A stretch of DNA of 64,000 bases, from assembly GCA_905233245.1 (NCBI GenBank), contig CAJODK010000014.1, forward strand, positions 1 through 64,000, written 5' to 3'. The stretch's first letter is position 1; every line of letters starts with the position of its first letter. The notes under the pieces were generated by a model. The model was not told the DNA's origin and made no database searches. It saw only the letters and a list, made by a program, of their open reading frames with translations. Origin of the DNA: an uncultured Prevotella sp. (GTDB taxonomy: Bacteria; Bacteroidota; Bacteroidia; Bacteroidales; Bacteroidaceae). A program made the position numbers and the translations under genes. Positions 1-10,419 of the stretch are shown here, piece after piece.

Positions 1-2700
1 GCGGCGGCGAGACGTGCGATAGGCACGCGGAATGGAGAGCAAGAAGCGTAGTTCATGCCTACCTTGGCGCAGAACTTCACTGAACTTGGTTCGCCACCGT
101 GCTCGCCACAGATGCCTGTGCGCAGGGTAGGACGAACAGCACGGCCATTCTTGACTGCCATCTCGATGAGCTGACCTACACCTTCCTGATCGAGAACTTG
201 GAATGGGTCAACCTTCAGAATCTTCTTGTCGAGGTATGCTGGCAGGAATGAAGCGATGTCATCACGAGAGTAACCGAAGGTCATCTGCGTTAGGTCGTTG
301 GTACCGAATGAGAAGTACTCTGCCTCTTCTGCTATCTGGGCAGCGGTGAGGGCAGCACGTGGTATCTCTATCATAGTACCAATCTCGAACTCGATGCTGA
401 CGCCAGCCTCTGCGAAAACTTCCTCAGCGGTCTTCTTGATAACGTCCTTCTGCTGCTTCAACTCAGCTACAGAGCCGATGAGCGGAACCATGATTTCTGG
501 ATGCGGGTCGAAGCCTTCCTTCTTGAGCTGACATGCTGCACCGAGTATGGCGCGAGTCTGCATAGCAGTGATTTCAGGGAATGTGATACCCAGACGGCAA
601 CCACGGTGACCGAGCATTGGATTGTTCTCAGCCAGTGAGTTTACGCGCTTCTGTATCTCAGCGATGCTCACACCCATCTCATTAGCCATAGTCTGCTGAC
701 CAGCCAGATCGTGTGGAACGAACTCATGCAGTGGTGGGTCGAGCAAGCGGATGTTTACTGGCAGTCCGTCCATAGCCTTGAGTATTCCGTAGAAGTCCTT
801 CTTCTGGTAAGGCAGGAGCTTAGCAAGAGCCTTCTCGCGTCCCTCTACGGAGTCGGCAAGAATCATCTCACGCATAGCCACAATCTTCTGGTCTTCGAAG
901 AACATGTGCTCGGTACGTGTAAGACCGATACCCTTGGCACCAAACTCGCGTGCTATCTGAGCATCCTTTGGTGTGTCGGCATTGGTGCGCACCTGCATCT
1001 TGGTGTATTTGTCGCAGAGGTACATCAGAGCCTTGAAATCGCCTGACAGCTCTGCAGCCTTAGTCTTTATCTCGCCGGCATATACCTGACCTGTAGTACC
1101 ATTGAGGGAGATATAGTCACCCTCCTTATATACTACGCCCTCGATTTCCACTGTCTTCGCCTTGTAGTCCACATTGATGGCACCAGCACCTGATACACAG
1201 CACTTGCCCATACCACGTGCCACAACAGCAGCGTGAGAGGTCATACCACCACGAGCGGTAAGGATACCCTCAGCACTTGCCATACCAGCAAGGTCCTCAG
1301 GAGAGGTCTCAATACGCACCATGACAACCTTGTGACCATTGGCAGCCCACTCCTGAGCGTCGTCAGCGTGGAAGACTATCTGACCACAGGCAGCACCCGG
1401 AGATGCTGGCAGACCCTGTGTGATGACCTTAGCCTTCTTGAGGGCGTCCTTGTCGAATACTGGGTGAAGGAGTTCATCGAGCTTCTGTGGCTCGCAACGC
1501 ATGATGGCTGTCTTCTCGTCTATAAGGCCTTCCTTGACAAGGTCCATAGCAATCTTCACCATAGCAGTACCTGTGCGCTTACCGTTACGAGTCTGGAGGA
1601 ACCAGAGTTTGCCTTCCTGAACAGTGAACTCCATATCCTGCATATCGTGATAGTGGTGCTCCAGTTTGTCCTGAAGTGCGTCGAGCTCCTTGTAGAGTTC
1701 TGGCATTGCCTCCTCCATAGAAGGATACTTAGCCACGCGCTCTGCCTCAGAGATGCCTGCACGCTCAGCCCAGCGCTGAGAACCTATCTTGGTAATCTGC
1801 TGTGGGGTGCGGATACCTGCCACAACGTCCTCACCCTGTGCATTGATGAGGTACTCACCATTGAAGAGGTTTTCACCATTACCTGCATCACGGGAGAAGC
1901 ACACACCTGTAGCTGAGGTGTCGCCCATATTGCCGAATACCATCGCCATAACGCTGACGGCTGTACCCCACTCGTCAGGTATGCCCTCCATCTTACGATA
2001 GAGGATAGCGCGCTCGTTCATCCAAGAACGGAAGACAGCGCAGATAGCGCCCCAGAGCTGTGTGATTGGGTCTTCAGGGAAGTCTGAACCTGTCTGCTCC
2101 TTGATGGCTTTCTTGAAGAGCTGAACGAGTTTCTTGAGCGACTCTACAGAGAGGTCTTTGTCTAGCTCTACGCCCTGCTCCTTCTTCACCTCCTCGATTA
2201 TCTTCTCGAATGGGTCGATATCAGTCTTGTTTACGGGTTTCATGCCAAGCACCACGTCACCGTACATCTGAACGAAACGGCGGTATGAGTCATATACGAA
2301 GTGTGGGTTGCCTGTCTTCTTCACCATACCCTCTGCCACGGCGTCATTGAGACCGAGATTGAGGATGGTGTCCATCATACCCGGCATAGAAGCACGAGCA
2401 CCAGAACGAACGCTCACCAAGAGGGGATTCTCAACAGAACCAAACTGGCAATTCATCAAGGTCTCTACATGCTTTACTGCAGCATTGACCTCGCCCTGAA
2501 GCAGTTCTACTATCTTCTCCTGACCTACCTCATAATATTCATTACATGTATCAGTAGTGATGGTAAAGCCAGGAGGTACTGGCACACCTATAAGATTCAT
2601 CTCGGCAAGGTTAGCACCCTTACCACCAAGCTGTTCGCGCATCTGCGCATTACCTTCTGCCTGTCCGTTACCGAAGGTATAAACTCTTTTCTGTGACATT
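1..2700 (-). CDS. ppdK: Pyruvate, phosphate dikinase (3' end truncated by window start)
   Basis: Reverse-strand reading from ATG at 2698-2700 gives MSQKRVYTFGNGQAEGNAQMREQLGGKGANLAEM... and ends ...GMNYASCSPFRVPIARLAAA; open to the window edge, so missing from the ORF track. Confidence 0.95.
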
Positions 2701-2880
2701 GTTTGTTTTGGTTGTTTTTTATATTATTGGTTTAGTTATTACTCGACAGAGCATTCGCAAAGGTACAAAAAAGTTGAAAGTTGAAGGTTGAAAGTTGAAA
2801 GTTTTTTTGTAAATAATACATAAAAAGGGTATTTTTTTAATTTATACCGCTCTTCTCTTCCTGTTTTCAACTTTTTTTTG

Positions 2881-2888
2881 TAACTTTG
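2881..2888 (+). promoter_or_regulatory. Bacteroidetes-type -7 box TAACTTTG upstream of rlmD
   Basis: TTTTTTTTGTAACTTTGTCCC just upstream of the CDS. Confidence 0.55.
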
Positions 2889-2905
2889 TCCCAAATTGCT
2901 TCGTT

Positions 2906-4411
2906 TTGAAAAAGAAAAACTTTCCTTTACTACAGAATATCACCATTGAAGCCGTCGCAGCAGAGGGCAAATGCCTCTTCCATCACGACGGCATAGTTGT
3001 TTTTGTGCCCTTCTGCGTGCCTGGCGATGTGGTCGATGTACAGATAAGGCGCAAGAAGCACTCATTCGCAGAGGGCGAGGTGGTGCGTCTCGTACAGCCT
3101 TCTCCTAAGCGCATCGAGCCCCAATGCCAGCATTTCGGCATCTGCGGGGGCTGCAAGTGGCAGAATATGCCTTACGAGGAACAGTTGGCATTCAAGCAGC
3201 AGCAGGTCTTTGACCAACTCACTCGCATAGGAAAGATAGAACTGCCCGAATTCATGCCCATTAAGGGTAGCGTGAGGCAATGGGAGTACCGCAACAAACT
3301 GGATTTCGGTTGTTGTAACAAAAGGTGGTACACGCGCGAACAACTGCAGACCATGCCCGACGGCAACGGGCTGACAGAACCTGGCATAGGATTTCATATC
3401 ACGGGTGCTTTTGACAAGATTCTGCCTATAGAGAAATGCTGGTTGATGGACGACCTGCACAACGACATTCGCAACTCCATCTATGATTATGCCCGCGAGA
3501 ACGGCATCACCTTCTATGACCTGCGCCAGCAGGTGGGACTGCTACGTGACATTGTGATAAGGTGTAGCAACTCCGGAGAATGGATGGTGGTAGTGCAGTT
3601 CGGAAACGAAACCCCTCTCAAGCTCCCCCAAAGGGGAGAGTCGCAATCTCCCAAACAAGCAAGCAAGGAGGCACTTGACAGGGAGATTCGAGAGCAAAAA
3701 CTCTTTGAGCGAGAGAAAGCCATGCAACTCATGCAGTTCGTGGCTGACAGATTTCCACAGATAACCTCCCTGATGTGGGTGTACAACCCCAAATGCAACG
3801 ACACCTTTGGCAACCTAAACGTAGAGGTATTCAAGGGCAATGACCATATCTTCCTTCTGATGGAAGACCTAAAATTTAAGGTTGGTCCAAAATCCTTCTA
3901 CCAAACCAATACGGAGCAGGCTTTGCACCTCTACGAAGTGGCAAGGGATTTTGCAGGGCTTACAGGAACTGAACTTGTTTATGATTTGTACACGGGAACA
4001 GGCACTATCGCCAATTTCGTTGCTCGCAAGGCAAAGCAAGTGATAGGTATAGAGTACGTACCAGAGGCTATCGAGGATGCGAAGATAAACTCTGAGATAA
4101 ACAACATAGACAACACCCTCTTCTATGCTGGCGACATGAAGGACATCCTCACTGACGACTTTATCAAGGAGCACGGGCGTCCTGACATCATCATCACCGA
4201 CCCGCCACGAGCCGGCATGCACCCCGATGTCATCCAGGTCATCATGAACGCTCATCCGCAACGCATAGTATATGTCAGCTGCAATCCTGCCACACAGGCT
4301 CGCGACCTGCAACTGCTCGACCCTCTCTACAAGGTCACCAAAGCGCAGCCAGTGGATATGTTCCCCCACACGCCACACGTAGAAAACGTAGTGCTGCTGG
4401 AACAGAGATAA
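2906..4411 (+). CDS. rlmD: 23S rRNA (uracil-5-)-methyltransferase, RumA/RlmD family
   Basis: TRAM-like N-terminus, CxxCGGCxxQ cluster (HFGICGGCKWQ), ...LYTGTGTIANF..., DPPRAGMH, VSCNPATQARDL motifs. Confidence 0.9.
   Translation: MKKKNFPLLQNITIEAVAAEGKCLFHHDGIVVFVPFCVPGDVVDVQIRRKKHSFAEGEVVRLVQPSPKRIEPQCQHFGICGGCKWQNMPYEEQLAFKQQQVFDQLTRIGKIELPEFMPIKGSVRQWEYRNKLDFGCCNKRWYTREQLQTMPDGNGLTEPGIGFHITGAFDKILPIEKCWLMDDLHNDIRNSIYDYARENGITFYDLRQQVGLLRDIVIRCSNSGEWMVVVQFGNETPLKLPQRGESQSPKQASKEALDREIREQKLFEREKAMQLMQFVADRFPQITSLMWVYNPKCNDTFGNLNVEVFKGNDHIFLLMEDLKFKVGPKSFYQTNTEQALHLYEVARDFAGLTGTELVYDLYTGTGTIANFVARKAKQVIGIEYVPEAIEDAKINSEINNIDNTLFYAGDMKDILTDDFIKEHGRPDIIITDPPRAGMHPDVIQVIMNAHPQRIVYVSCNPATQARDLQLLDPLYKVTKAQPVDMFPHTPHVENVVLLEQR
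3611..3640. repeat. GC-rich palindromic element in frame in rlmD (ACCCCTCTCAAGCTCCCCCAAAGGGGAGAG)
   Basis: Palindromic core CTCCCC(CAAA)GGGGAG; encodes ETPLKLPQRGES. Confidence 0.6.
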
Positions 4412-4416
4412 AGAAA

Positions 4417-4446
4417 AGTCCTCTCCACTTTCTGGTGGGGAGGACT
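4417..4446. terminator. Bidirectional intrinsic terminator between rlmD and small ORFs
   Basis: AGTCCTCTCCAC...GTGGGGAGGACT hairpin flanked by A- and T-rich tracts. Confidence 0.7.
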
Positions 4447-4476
4447 CCTTTTAAGGTTAGGTTACTTTTTTTCTTG

Positions 4477-4545
4477 TTATGCCTCAGCATAAAACTCTGT
4501 GATTGGAGTATGTGAGGCCATCCAAATCAACACTTTCTTAATCAT
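4477..4545 (-). CDS. 22-aa small protein MIKKVLIWMASHTPITEFYAEA (tandem paralogue 2)
   Basis: Below ORF-track cutoff; purine-rich AAAGGA upstream; 15/22 identical to the adjacent ORF at 4628-4696 with synonymous third-position differences. Confidence 0.7.
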   Translation of the reverse strand: MIKKVLIWMASHTPITEFYAEA

Positions 4546-4627
4546 AATACAATCCTTTCCTTTAAAAATAACTAACCAATATTCTAACTAACTATACTAA
4601 CTTCTATTCTAATAATGTTGCGCATCA

Positions 4628-4696
4628 TTATGCCTCAACATAGAATTCCGTGATTGGGGTATTCTGTACCATCCAAACTAATAAATTCTTAATCAT
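4628..4696 (-). CDS. 22-aa small protein MIKNLLVWMVQNTPITEFYVEA (tandem paralogue 1)
   Basis: As above; AAAGGACAACGTT-ATG; promoter box TACCTTTGC about 40 nt upstream. Confidence 0.7.
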   Translation of the reverse strand: MIKNLLVWMVQNTPITEFYVEA

Positions 4697-4728
4697 AACG
4701 TTGTCCTTTCTTTTTTTAATTTGACGGT

Positions 4729-4759
4729 GCAAAGGTACGTCGATTTTCGTTATCGTGCA
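4729..4759 (-). promoter_or_regulatory. Bacteroidetes-type promoter for the tandem small ORFs
   Basis: Reverse strand: TTGCACGATAACGAAAATCGACGTACCTTTGC (TTG ... TAnnTTTG, ~20 nt spacer). Confidence 0.65.
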
Positions 4760-4839
4760 AGAAAAAATAAAATTGTGTGCGCACACAATGGCTTTTTATT
4801 GATTTAGGTCAGCTATCTTCGCTTTTGTTAAGAATAAAA

Positions 4840-4860
4840 AAGCAGGCTAACTGCCTGCTT
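4840..4860 (-). terminator. Terminator after tRNA-Gly
   Basis: AAGCAGGCAGTTAGCCTGCTTTTTT on reverse strand. Confidence 0.7.
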
Positions 4861-4881
4861 ATACATTTGAGCGTTGAGTGG

Positions 4882-4953
4882 AGCGGTAAACGGGATTCGA
4901 ACCCGCGACTTTCAGCTTGGGAAGCTGACGCTCTACCACTGAGTTATTACCGC
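4882..4953 (-). tRNA. tRNA-Gly(CCC)
   Basis: Cloverleaf GCGGTAA...TCAGC-TTCCCAA-GCTGA...GGTTCGAATCC...TTACCGC-T with encoded CCA. Confidence 0.95.
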
Positions 4954-4958
4954 AAAAA

Positions 4959-4982
4959 AGCCCCACCTGACTTGTGGGGCTT
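4959..4982 (-). terminator. Hairpin between tRNA-Thr and tRNA-Gly
   Basis: AAGCCCCACAAGTCAGGTGGGGCTTTTTT on reverse strand. Confidence 0.7.
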
Positions 4983-4985
4983 AGG

Positions 4986-5058
<73 letters not shown>

Positions 5059-5116
5059 ACTCTTGTTAGTTTACGTGTGCAAAGGTACAAAAACTTTTCG
5101 ACACACGCAAACTTTT

Positions 5117-6196
5117 TTATGCTTTCTTGATGTATTCAACTATCCAAGCACCTACTTCCTTGGTACCATACTTAGCACCGCCCTCTACCTGAATTTCTGG
5201 TGTGCGGACATTCTGATCCAGTGAAGCATCAACAGCCTTACGGATAAGAGCGCCCTCTTCCTTGAGGTCAAAATACTCATAGAGCATAGCGACAGAGAGA
5301 ATCTGTGCGAGTGGGTTGGCTATATTGAGGCCTTTACCCTGTGGCCATGAACCGTGGATAGGTTCGAAGACTGGGGTAGAAGAACCTGTAGAAGCTGATG
5401 GGAGCAGCCCCATAGAACCCGTGATGCAAGAACCCTCGTCGGTCAGTATGTCGCCGAAGGTATTCTCCGTCACCATGACGTCAAAGAATGTTGGTTCCTG
5501 AATCATACGCATTGCAGCATTGTCAACATACATAAAGTCTGTCGTAACGTCAGGATACTCTGGTGCCATCTCCTGTGCCACCTTACGCCACAGGCGAGAT
5601 GATGCGAGCACGTTAGCCTTATCTACAACTGTGAGGTGCTTTCTGCGCTGACGAGCATACTGGTATGCAACCTTCAGAATACGCTCTACCTCTGGACGAG
5701 AGTAGTAGTTAGTGTCGAGTGCATCTTCCACTCCTTCTGCATTAACTGAAGGCTCTTGCTTCTTACCGAAGTACATACCACCGGTAAGTTCACGAATGCA
5801 GATAAAGTCAGCACTCTTAACAATCTCATCCTTCAGAGGAGACTTGTGAACAAGGCAGTCGAAGGTTGTAACAGGACGGATATTGGCAAAGAGACCGAGC
5901 TTCTTACGCATAGCAAGGAGTCCCTGCTCAGGACGTACCTTAGCAGATGGGTTGTTGTCAAACTTAGGGTCACCAACAGAAGCGAAGAGCACTGCATCAG
6001 CCTCCTCACATGTCTTGAAGGTCTCCTTTGGGAAAGGGTCACCCACCTCATCGATGGCGTGAGCACCGCAAAGTGCTTCCTTGTAACTAACCTCGTGGCC
6101 AAACTTCTCTGCTACAGCAGACATAACAGCCACACCCTGCTCCATAATCTCTGGTCCGATGCCGTCACCAGCCAGAACTGCAATCTTTAGTTTCAT
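5117..6196 (-). CDS. leuB: 3-isopropylmalate dehydrogenase
   Basis: [21 protein letters not shown]..., [42 protein letters not shown]. Confidence 0.95.
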   Translation of the reverse strand: MKLKIAVLAGDGIGPEIMEQGVAVMSAVAEKFGHEVSYKEALCGAHAIDEVGDPFPKETFKTCEEADAVLFASVGDPKFDNNPSAKVRPEQGLLAMRKKLGLFANIRPVTTFDCLVHKSPLKDEIVKSADFICIRELTGGMYFGKKQEPSVNAEGVEDALDTNYYSRPEVERILKVAYQYARQRRKHLTVVDKANVLASSRLWRKVAQEMAPEYPDVTTDFMYVDNAAMRMIQEPTFFDVMVTENTFGDILTDEGSCITGSMGLLPSASTGSSTPVFEPIHGSWPQGKGLNIANPLAQILSVAMLYEYFDLKEEGALIRKAVDASLDQNVRTPEIQVEGGAKYGTKEVGAWIVEYIKKA

Positions 6197-6245
6197 ATAT
6201 CCGTTATACCTTATTAATAATAATATTAGTTGCTTCTAAAAAAAA

Positions 6246-6274
6246 GCGGCAAGTGATAAATCTCACTAGCCGCC
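6246..6274 (-). terminator. Terminator after tRNA-Pro
   Basis: GCGGCTAGTGAGATTTATCACTTGCCGC followed by T8 on reverse strand. Confidence 0.75.
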
Positions 6275-6285
6275 GTTTGTAAGTG

Positions 6286-6358
6286 TCGGGGTGACAGGAC
6301 TCGAACCTGCGACAGCCTGGTCCCAAACCAGGAACGCTACCAACTGCGCTACACCCCG
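6286..6358 (-). tRNA. tRNA-Pro(TGG)
   Basis: CGGGGTG acceptor; CCTGG-TTTGGGA-CCAGG anticodon arm. Confidence 0.95.
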
Positions 6359-6386
6359 ATTGCGATTTGCGGGTGCAAAGGTACTA

Positions 6387-6421
6387 ATAAAAGTTGAAAG
6401 TTGAAAGTTGAAAGTTGAAAG
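6387..6421. repeat. (GTTGAAA)n heptamer tandem repeat
   Basis: aaaagttgaaagttgaaagttgaaagttgaaagt. Confidence 0.85.
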
Positions 6422-6451
6422 TTTGCCTCTTTTTAGCGTTTATTAACAAAA

Positions 6452-6480
6452 GAGTCCCCGAACCAATGGTTCAGGGACTC
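6452..6480 (-). terminator. Terminator after uxaC
   Basis: GAGTCCCTGAACCATTGGTTCGGGGACTCTTTT on reverse strand. Confidence 0.75.
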
Positions 6481-6510
6481 CTCATTATACTCTATACTTT
6501 ATACTAACAA

Positions 6511-7926
6511 CTAGAACTGGAAGAAGTTCTTAGCGTTGTTGTAGCAGATATCTTCAATCATCTGATATACACGCTGCTTCTCATAGCCCTCGAATGGGAT
6601 GAGACCTGCCTCGATGTCGTTACCAACGAGATTGCAGAGAGTACGACGGAAGTACTCGTGACGTGGATAAGAGAGGAATGAACGAGAGTCGGTCAGCATA
6701 CCTACGAAACGAGACAGCAGGCCAAGAACTGAGAGAGCATTCATCTGCTTCTCCATACCGTCCTTCTGATCGAGGAACCACCAACCTGAACCGAACTGTA
6801 TCTTACCAGCAACACTTCCGTCCTGGAAGTTACCCAGCATGGTAGCAATAACCTCGTTAGCAGATGGGTTAAGACAGTAGAGGATAGTCTTAGCGAGCTT
6901 GCCCTCAGAGTTGAGTTCGTCGAGGAAGTGGCTCATAGCCTTAGCTGTGGTGAACTCGCCGATAGAGTCGAAGCCTGTGTCAGGACCGAGCTTAGCGAAC
7001 ATCTTAGAGTTGTTGTTACGGATAGCACCATAGTGGTACTGCTGAGTCCAGCCTGAAGCGTAGTCCATCTTGCCCTGCTCCTTCATGTAAGCATGCTTAT
7101 ACTTACGCTGCTCTTCAACGGTGAGAGCATTGCCAGCGAGAGCCTTCTTCATGATAGCATCAACCTCAGCGTCTGTGTATGGTTCGTCGTAGAACTCCTC
7201 GATACCGTGGTCAGAGAGCTTACAACCCATAGACTCGAAGAAGTCATGACGCTTCTGCAGAGCCTCATTGAGCTCAGCGAAGCCAGTGATGTCAACACCT
7301 GACACCTCAGAGAGTTTCTTGATATAAGCACACCATGTAGCAGCCTCAATGTTCATACCTGCATCAGGACGCCATGTTGGCAGCATGCGTGTCTTTGCCG
7401 TTGGGTCTTCTTTCACCACCTTGTGCCACTCCAGAGAGTCAGCAGGGTCATCGGTAGTGCAGACAACCTCTACGTTGTAGTGCTCCATCATACCACGAGG
7501 ACAGAAGCGATCCTCGTTCTTAATCATATCATTACACTTGTCGTAGATTTCCTTAGCGGTCTCAGGGTTCAGCAACTTATCGATACCGAAGGCTGTCTTC
7601 AGTTCCAGATGAGTCCAGTGATAGAGAGGGTTACGGAAGGTGTAAGGCACTGTCTCAGCCCACTTCTCAAACTTCTCCCAGTCTGTAGTATCCTTACCAG
7701 TGCAATACTTCTCATCGATACCGTTGGAACGCATAGCACGCCACTTGTAGTGGTCGCCCATGAGCCAAATCTGTGCGATAGAGTCAAACTTCTTATTCTC
7801 TGCTACCATCTGAGGGATGAGGTGACAGTGATAGTCGATGATAGGCATCTTAGCCGCATGGTTGTGGTAAAGATCCTTCGCGGTTTCGGTTTCCAGCAGG
7901 AAATCCTTGTCATTAAATTTCTTCAT
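6511..7926 (-). CDS. uxaC: Glucuronate (uronate) isomerase
   Basis: MPIIDYHCHLIPQMVAENKKF..., GWWFLDQKDGMEKQMNALSVLGLLSRFVGMLTDSRSFLSYPRHEYFRR. Confidence 0.95.
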   Translation of the reverse strand: MKKFNDKDFLLETETAKDLYHNHAAKMPIIDYHCHLIPQMVAENKKFDSIAQIWLMGDHYKWRAMRSNGIDEKYCTGKDTTDWEKFEKWAETVPYTFRNPLYHWTHLELKTAFGIDKLLNPETAKEIYDKCNDMIKNEDRFCPRGMMEHYNVEVVCTTDDPADSLEWHKVVKEDPTAKTRMLPTWRPDAGMNIEAATWCAYIKKLSEVSGVDITGFAELNEALQKRHDFFESMGCKLSDHGIEEFYDEPYTDAEVDAIMKKALAGNALTVEEQRKYKHAYMKEQGKMDYASGWTQQYHYGAIRNNNSKMFAKLGPDTGFDSIGEFTTAKAMSHFLDELNSEGKLAKTILYCLNPSANEVIATMLGNFQDGSVAGKIQFGSGWWFLDQKDGMEKQMNALSVLGLLSRFVGMLTDSRSFLSYPRHEYFRRTLCNLVGNDIEAGLIPFEGYEKQRVYQMIEDICYNNAKNFFQF

Positions 7927-7985
7927 TGTCTTCTTTTTTTAGTTGTTTGGTTATTTAGTTGTTTAGTTGTTTAGTCGTTTAGAAT

Positions 7986-10301
7986 CTACTCAAAGACATC
8001 CTCTATACCGAAGAAGTCATCCTGTGAATCAACTGCCCTGCCACAGCCGTCGAAATCCTCCGGGACGTCGAAGATAGCATTGGACTTATACGGCAGCGCC
8101 TCATTGGCATATACCTTCTTTATGAAGTATGCATAGATAGGCAGTGCCATAGTAGCACCCTGACCCATAGCCATAGAGTCAAAGTGTATATCACGGTCTT
8201 CGCCACCTACCCACATACCACTGACGAGGTCTGGCGTAACGGCCATAAACCATGCATCAGAGTTGCGGTTCGTAGTACCTGTCTTGCCACCCATCTGCGC
8301 ATTTATGTTGTATTTGAAGCGCAGACGACTACCCGTTCCGCCATCGACAACGCCTTGCAGGAGGGTAAGCATCTTGAATGATGACTCCTCGGATATCACC
8401 TCATTGACACGCGGTTCGAAGTGAGCTACCACCTGACCATTACTATCCTCTATGCGAGTAACGAAAAGCGGGGCGCACCTGATGCCGTGATTAGCAAAGG
8501 CGGTGTAGGCACTGACCATCTCGCCCACAGTGATATCACAAGGACCGAGACAGAGTGACATTGATGGGTGTATTTCAGGGTTGTTGATGCCATATTCATG
8601 CAACAGTTGCACAAACTGCTGTGGGTCAAGACGTGACATGAGATATGCCGATATCCAGTTGTTAGACTGCGCGAGACCCCACTTCAGCGTTACATTCTCG
8701 CCGTAATGTGAACGTGAACCGTTGCGCGGCGTCCACGGTTTGCCTGCCACGATGTAGGTCTGTTGCACATTGGGTGCATAGTCACAGGGAGTAAAACCAT
8801 TCTCCATAGCCAGAGAATACAGGAATGGCTTTATGGTAGAACCCACCTGGCGGCGTCCCTCCATCACCATGTCATACTGGAAGTGAGCAAAGTCCAGACC
8901 TCCTACGTAGGCCTTCACTGCACCAGTCTTCACATCCATACTGCAGAATCCGGAACGTAGGAATGACTTGTAGTAGCGTATAGAGTCCAGAGGGGTCATC
9001 ACGGTATCTATCTCGCCGTGATATGAGAATACGGTCATCTCTGTCTTCTCCTTGAATGAAGCGCGTATCTCCTCTTCCGAATAACCTGCCGCCTTCATAT
9101 TGCGCCAACGGTCGCTCTGCACCATTGAGCGATTGAGTATCTGGCGTATCTCGTTCTGCGTCAGTTGGTTTGTAAACGGCGCATTAGGCTTATGACGGTT
9201 CTCACGGTTGAAGGCTGGCTGCAGGTACTTCGCCACATGGTTATAGACAGCCTCCTCAGCATACTGCTGCATGCGAGAGTCGATAGTGGTATATACCTTC
9301 AGACCGTCCTTATATATATTATAAGGTGTACCGTCCTTCTTCAGGTTCTTGTTGCACCACCCATACAGTGGGTCTTGTTCCCATGCTATTGAGTCTATGG
9401 TGTATTGCACCTGCTGCCATGATGGGTATTTCTCGCGCTCAGGCTTCTGTGCCATGAGGTATCTGCGCAGGAACTCACGGAAATACGTTGCCGTACCATC
9501 CTTATGGTCTGCACGATGGAAATTCAGCGCCAATGGCTTCTGTGATGACTGAGCACATTCCTCCTCTGAGATATATCCTGCTTTCTGCATCTGCTGAAGC
9601 ACCACGTTGCGGCGCTCTCGGCATCGTTCCTCATGTCTCACGGGATTGAAGTAAGAAGGGTTCTTGCAGAGTCCTATCAGCATGGCCGACTCCTCCAGTG
9701 TCAGGTCTTTCGGTTCCTTGCTGTAGTACGTATTGGCAGCAGTCTTGATGCCCACTGCATTATGTAGGAAGTCAAACTGGTTGAGATACATCATCACTAT
9801 CTCTTCCTTCGTAAAGTTGCGCTCCAGTTTGACGGCTATCACCCACTCTATCGGTTTCTGCAGCAAGCGCTCGAAGGTACTGTGGGCCTTACCTGAGTAC
9901 AATTGCTTAGCCAACTGCTGCGTAATGGTCGAACCGCCACCAGCACTAGTCTGTCCCATCAGACCACGCTTCACTATGGCACGGCTGAGCGCTATGAAGT
10001 CCACGCCGGAATGCTCATAGAAGCGCACATCCTCCGTAGCCACGAGAGCCTCAACGACATAGGGTGAAATCTTGTCAAAATTTACATGCACACGATTCTC
10101 TCGGTCCTGATTCCATGTACCTATCACCTTGCCGTCAGCACTGTATATCTGTGTGGCGTATCGATCGATGGGGTTCTGCAGGTCTTCCATATCGGGCATG
10201 TAACCTATCCAACCGTTCCATATAAATACGAAAATTGCTAGCACCAGTACCATCACCGCTGCTAACGCTTTCCACAAAAAATGCACGAATTTCTTTCTCA
10301 T
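7986..10301 (-). CDS. Bifunctional penicillin-binding protein 1A (GT51 + transpeptidase)
   Basis: TSAGGGSTITQQLAKQLYSGKA, RRQVGSTIKPFLYSLAMENG, GGKTGTTNRNSDAWFMAVTP. Start set at MRKKFVHFLWKALAAVM (TM anchor) rather than the longer ORF start. Confidence 0.9.
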   Translation of the reverse strand: MRKKFVHFLWKALAAVMVLVLAIFVFIWNGWIGYMPDMEDLQNPIDRYATQIYSADGKVIGTWNQDRENRVHVNFDKISPYVVEALVATEDVRFYEHSGVDFIALSRAIVKRGLMGQTSAGGGSTITQQLAKQLYSGKAHSTFERLLQKPIEWVIAVKLERNFTKEEIVMMYLNQFDFLHNAVGIKTAANTYYSKEPKDLTLEESAMLIGLCKNPSYFNPVRHEERCRERRNVVLQQMQKAGYISEEECAQSSQKPLALNFHRADHKDGTATYFREFLRRYLMAQKPEREKYPSWQQVQYTIDSIAWEQDPLYGWCNKNLKKDGTPYNIYKDGLKVYTTIDSRMQQYAEEAVYNHVAKYLQPAFNRENRHKPNAPFTNQLTQNEIRQILNRSMVQSDRWRNMKAAGYSEEEIRASFKEKTEMTVFSYHGEIDTVMTPLDSIRYYKSFLRSGFCSMDVKTGAVKAYVGGLDFAHFQYDMVMEGRRQVGSTIKPFLYSLAMENGFTPCDYAPNVQQTYIVAGKPWTPRNGSRSHYGENVTLKWGLAQSNNWISAYLMSRLDPQQFVQLLHEYGINNPEIHPSMSLCLGPCDITVGEMVSAYTAFANHGIRCAPLFVTRIEDSNGQVVAHFEPRVNEVISEESSFKMLTLLQGVVDGGTGSRLRFKYNINAQMGGKTGTTNRNSDAWFMAVTPDLVSGMWVGGEDRDIHFDSMAMGQGATMALPIYAYFIKKVYANEALPYKSNAIFDVPEDFDGCGRAVDSQDDFFGIEDVFE

Positions 10302-10419
10302 TGTTATATAAAAAACTCGTTTTCGATGCAAAAATACAAAAAAAAGTTGAAAGTTGAAAGTTGAAAGTTGAAAGTTTTGTAGTTTTCTATATTTTTTGTA
10401 ACTTTGTGGCTCAAAAAGC

